Assembly: GCA_031287815.1 (NCBI GenBank) | Contig: JAITSM010000065.1 | Location: 1 to 15,382 of the forward strand | Direction: 5' to 3' | DNA length: 15,382 nucleotides | DNA from: Prevotellaceae bacterium | GTDB lineage: Bacteria; Bacteroidota; Bacteroidia; Bacteroidales; UBA932 | In this document: positions 13,964-15,382 of the stretch, in pieces | Layout: every line of letters starts with the position of its first letter | How positions within the stretch are numbered: position 1 is the first letter of the stretch | Notes under the pieces: model-generated | The model's input: the letters and a program-made list of their open reading frames with translations, nothing else | Told to the model about the DNA's origin: nothing | Database searches by the model: none | Made by a program: the position numbers and the translations under genes

Positions 13964-15082
13964 ATGAAAAAATTATTCTATTCCCTTTTGCCTGCATTAC
14001 TTTTATTGGCTTCCTGCCAGAAAGACGATTACACTACGGGGCAGGGCAGCGGCGGCGCCGGCCATAATTTACCCGAAAGGGTAGCGGGGCGAGTGGTCGG
14101 CGCGTATGTAACTTATTATGGAACGTCCATCCCTGACCCTACTTACTTCACGCACCTTTTCTATTCCTTTGCCGAGTTGTATATTGACGTCAACGGCGTA
14201 TATCAAGGATTTAAAGTGCAGGGAGACGAGTCGAGGTTCCAGCAAATCGCTGCATTGAAAAACAAATTCCCGGAATTGAAAATTTGTATTTCTTTCACCA
14301 ACACGGTTTCCAATTCGGATAATTCGCAAAACGGCGGCTTTTCATTGCTGGCCAAGTCGGAAGAATATCGTGCGGCTTTTGCCGAAGACTGCCGGGATTT
14401 TCTTGTAAAATGGCATATCGACGGTGTGGATTTGGACTGGGAATTTCCGGGCTTGACATGGGTTGCCGGCGGCGCGTACGACGTGGCGGCGGATGTGGAA
14501 AACCATGTAAAATTGATGAAGAAATTGCGTGAAACATTGCCCGCCCGCTATTCACTTACCTACGCGGGTTATTGCAAAGGCATGGAAGCGGTGGCCGGCG
14601 GCTCTCGCTATATTGACATTGCAGCGGTAGCGCCCTACGTAGATTTTGTGAATATCATGACCTACGACATGGACGAAGCGCCGTCCCACCAGTCGGCGCT
14701 GAAATCAGCCGGAGCTTACCAGGATTGCGAACGCGCCGTAAAAGTATATATGGATGCCGGAATGCCCGCCAACAAGCTCGTACTCGGTATCCCGTTCTAC
14801 GGGCGGCATTCGTTTGCCACCGCGCCGCTCGCCATCAATTACAAAGACATTATTAAAATGAGCTATCCCTACAATATTGACAATTGGGACGAAGCGGCGT
14901 CAGTGCCGTACGTAACCTATAACGGGCAATATTATTGCGGTTACGACAATCCCAAAAGTATTGGCATCAAAGGCGAATGGCTGTTAAAGCTGGGCATGAA
15001 AGGCATGATGTACTGGGATTACGACGGCGACGATGCTTCCGGATCGCTTAGAAAAGCGGTGTGGACAGCAACAATGAAATAA
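13964..15082 (+). CDS. GH18 chitinase-type glycoside hydrolase, lipoprotein
   Basis: GH18 enzymes cut beta-1,4 bonds next to GlcNAc by substrate-assisted catalysis, and include chitinases and endo-beta-N-acetylglucosaminidases. The 372-residue product has a lipoprotein signal (MKKLFYSLLPALLLLAS, Cys18), a short Gly-rich linker (26-34) and one TIM barrel from about 43. The catalytic motif is DGVDLDWE (153-160) with Glu160 as acid. MTYDM (232-236), GIPFYGR (275-281) and MYWDYDGD (349-356) supply substrate-binding residues. The SxGG strand motif common in chitinases is replaced by SFTNT (110-114). The stretch between 281 and 316 is short, so a large chitinase insertion domain is missing. It lies last in the susCD locus and is probably a surface enzyme feeding it. 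Chitin versus N-glycan cannot be settled by eye. Confidence 0.93.
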   Translation: MKKLFYSLLPALLLLASCQKDDYTTGQGSGGAGHNLPERVAGRVVGAYVTYYGTSIPDPTYFTHLFYSFAELYIDVNGVYQGFKVQGDESRFQQIAALKNKFPELKICISFTNTVSNSDNSQNGGFSLLAKSEEYRAAFAEDCRDFLVKWHIDGVDLDWEFPGLTWVAGGAYDVAADVENHVKLMKKLRETLPARYSLTYAGYCKGMEAVAGGSRYIDIAAVAPYVDFVNIMTYDMDEAPSHQSALKSAGAYQDCERAVKVYMDAGMPANKLVLGIPFYGRHSFATAPLAINYKDIIKMSYPYNIDNWDEAASVPYVTYNGQYYCGYDNPKSIGIKGEWLLKLGMKGMMYWDYDGDDASGSLRKAVWTATMK

Positions 15083-15096
15083 TGGAGATTTTTTTT

Positions 15097-15118
15097 GAAG
15101 TATGAGGTAGCTGGCGCC
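15097..15118. repeat. CTGGCGCC core with heptamers after the GH18 gene
   Basis: GAAGTAT, GAGGTAG and CTGGCGCC run from 15097 to 15118, the same order and spacing as 6690-6711. It starts 14 bp after the GH18 stop and is preceded by a T8 run (15089-15096). On the far side there is TTTTTAAAC rather than a heptamer array, so this looks like a minimal copy of the repeat. Confidence 0.7.
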
Positions 15119-15130
15119 TTTTTAAACTTC

Positions 15131-15342
15131 AGTAGCCCCGAAGGGGCGAAATATTCATGACCCCGTACGCAGTGCAGGGTACAAAGAACACCTGCGCCTT
15201 TCGCGCGGAGCAGTGTCCGTGCATAGCGGAAAGCCTGTGCGCCGCGCGAAAAGCAGGAAGCGCCATCTTGCCCCAAGCTGCGTTTCGCTGCGCTACACTT
15301 GCATGGGGTTATGAAAATTCAAGACCTCCGGGCTTCGGTGGC
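15131..15342. repeat. Structured non-coding inverted-repeat element
   Basis: GCCCCGAAGGGGC (15135-15147) is a tight hairpin. TTCATGACCCC (15154-15164) is inverted, with one mismatch, at 15305-15315 (GGGGTTATGAA). Inside, TTTCGCGCGG (15199-15208) pairs perfectly with CCGCGCGAAA (15242-15251), extended by CCTGC (15191-15195) with GCAGG (15253-15257). CCCCAAG (15271-15277) can pair with CTTG...GGGG near 15298-15308. The arrangement suggests two related hairpin repeats facing each other. Similar GCCCCGAAGGGGC...CATAACCCC repeats occur between genes in Bacteroidales, as I recall. I see no gene here. Confidence 0.7.
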
Positions 15343-15370
15343 CAACGGCGAACGGTCAACGGCGTAGGAG
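15343..15370. repeat. Short heptamer run at the window end
   Basis: CAACGGC, GAACGGT, CAACGGC and GTAGGAG lie in one 7-bp phase, a further short run with the same period as the other intergenic arrays. It continues to within 12 bases of the window edge, so its full extent is unknown. Confidence 0.55.
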
Positions 15371-15382
15371 CGAAAAATTTTT

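Noticed and set aside
15019..15276. 85-codon minus-strand frame overlapping the GH18 end and the hairpin region
   Set aside because: It overlaps the catalytic gene's C-terminus and perfect stem sequences. The peptide has no family features.

Overview
The window looks like a Bacteroidota chromosome, most likely order Bacteroidales. It carries a SusC/SusD outer-membrane glycan uptake pair, Bacteroidota-type -7 promoter boxes (TAnnTTTG), several Cys-anchored lipoproteins, and short-form AMP nucleosidase and ExoVII genes typical of that group. No rRNA, tRNA, phage or resistance gene is visible.

Layout. Positions 1-192 hold a terminator hairpin and a 7-bp repeat array that runs up to the priA stop codon. 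Positions 193-3102 (minus) are a two-gene unit, engB (ribosome assembly GTPase) then priA (replication restart helicase). A short divergent promoter region separates it from the plus-strand unit xseA-xseB-amn (exonuclease VII large and small subunits, then AMP nucleosidase) at 3203-5464. Converging on amn is a minus-strand pair, a nitroreductase-like lipoprotein and a DUF2148 Cys-rich protein (5479-6604). Positions 6605-7944 are a gene-poor block packed with repeats: a heptamer array with inverted arms, a 483-bp element bounded by 24-bp perfect inverted repeats, a 15-unit 21-bp palindromic array that may or may not be translated, a stem-loop repeat and a further heptamer ladder. Positions 7945-15082 are a glycan-utilisation locus: susC, susD, a probable surface glycan-binding lipoprotein, an intergenic hairpin terminator, then a GH18 lipoprotein. 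Positions 15083-15382 are non-coding repeat sequence.

How the genes work together. The left half is housekeeping DNA repair and replication restart (PriA, ExoVII) plus nucleotide salvage. The right half is a compact polysaccharide utilisation locus. The GH18 enzyme would cut a GlcNAc-containing glycan (chitin, peptidoglycan fragments or N-glycan core) at the surface, the binding lipoprotein and SusD would capture the products, and SusC would import them with TonB energy. No regulator (ECF sigma/anti-sigma, hybrid two-component system or SusR) lies inside the window.

The most unusual signal is in the spaces between genes. At least five separate intergenic sites carry tandem repeats with the same 7-bp period but different and drifting unit sequences, several joined to a shared CTGGCGCC core. 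One more site carries a 21-bp (3 x 7) palindromic array just outside the inverted-repeat-bounded element. No gene in the window obviously makes or uses these repeats.
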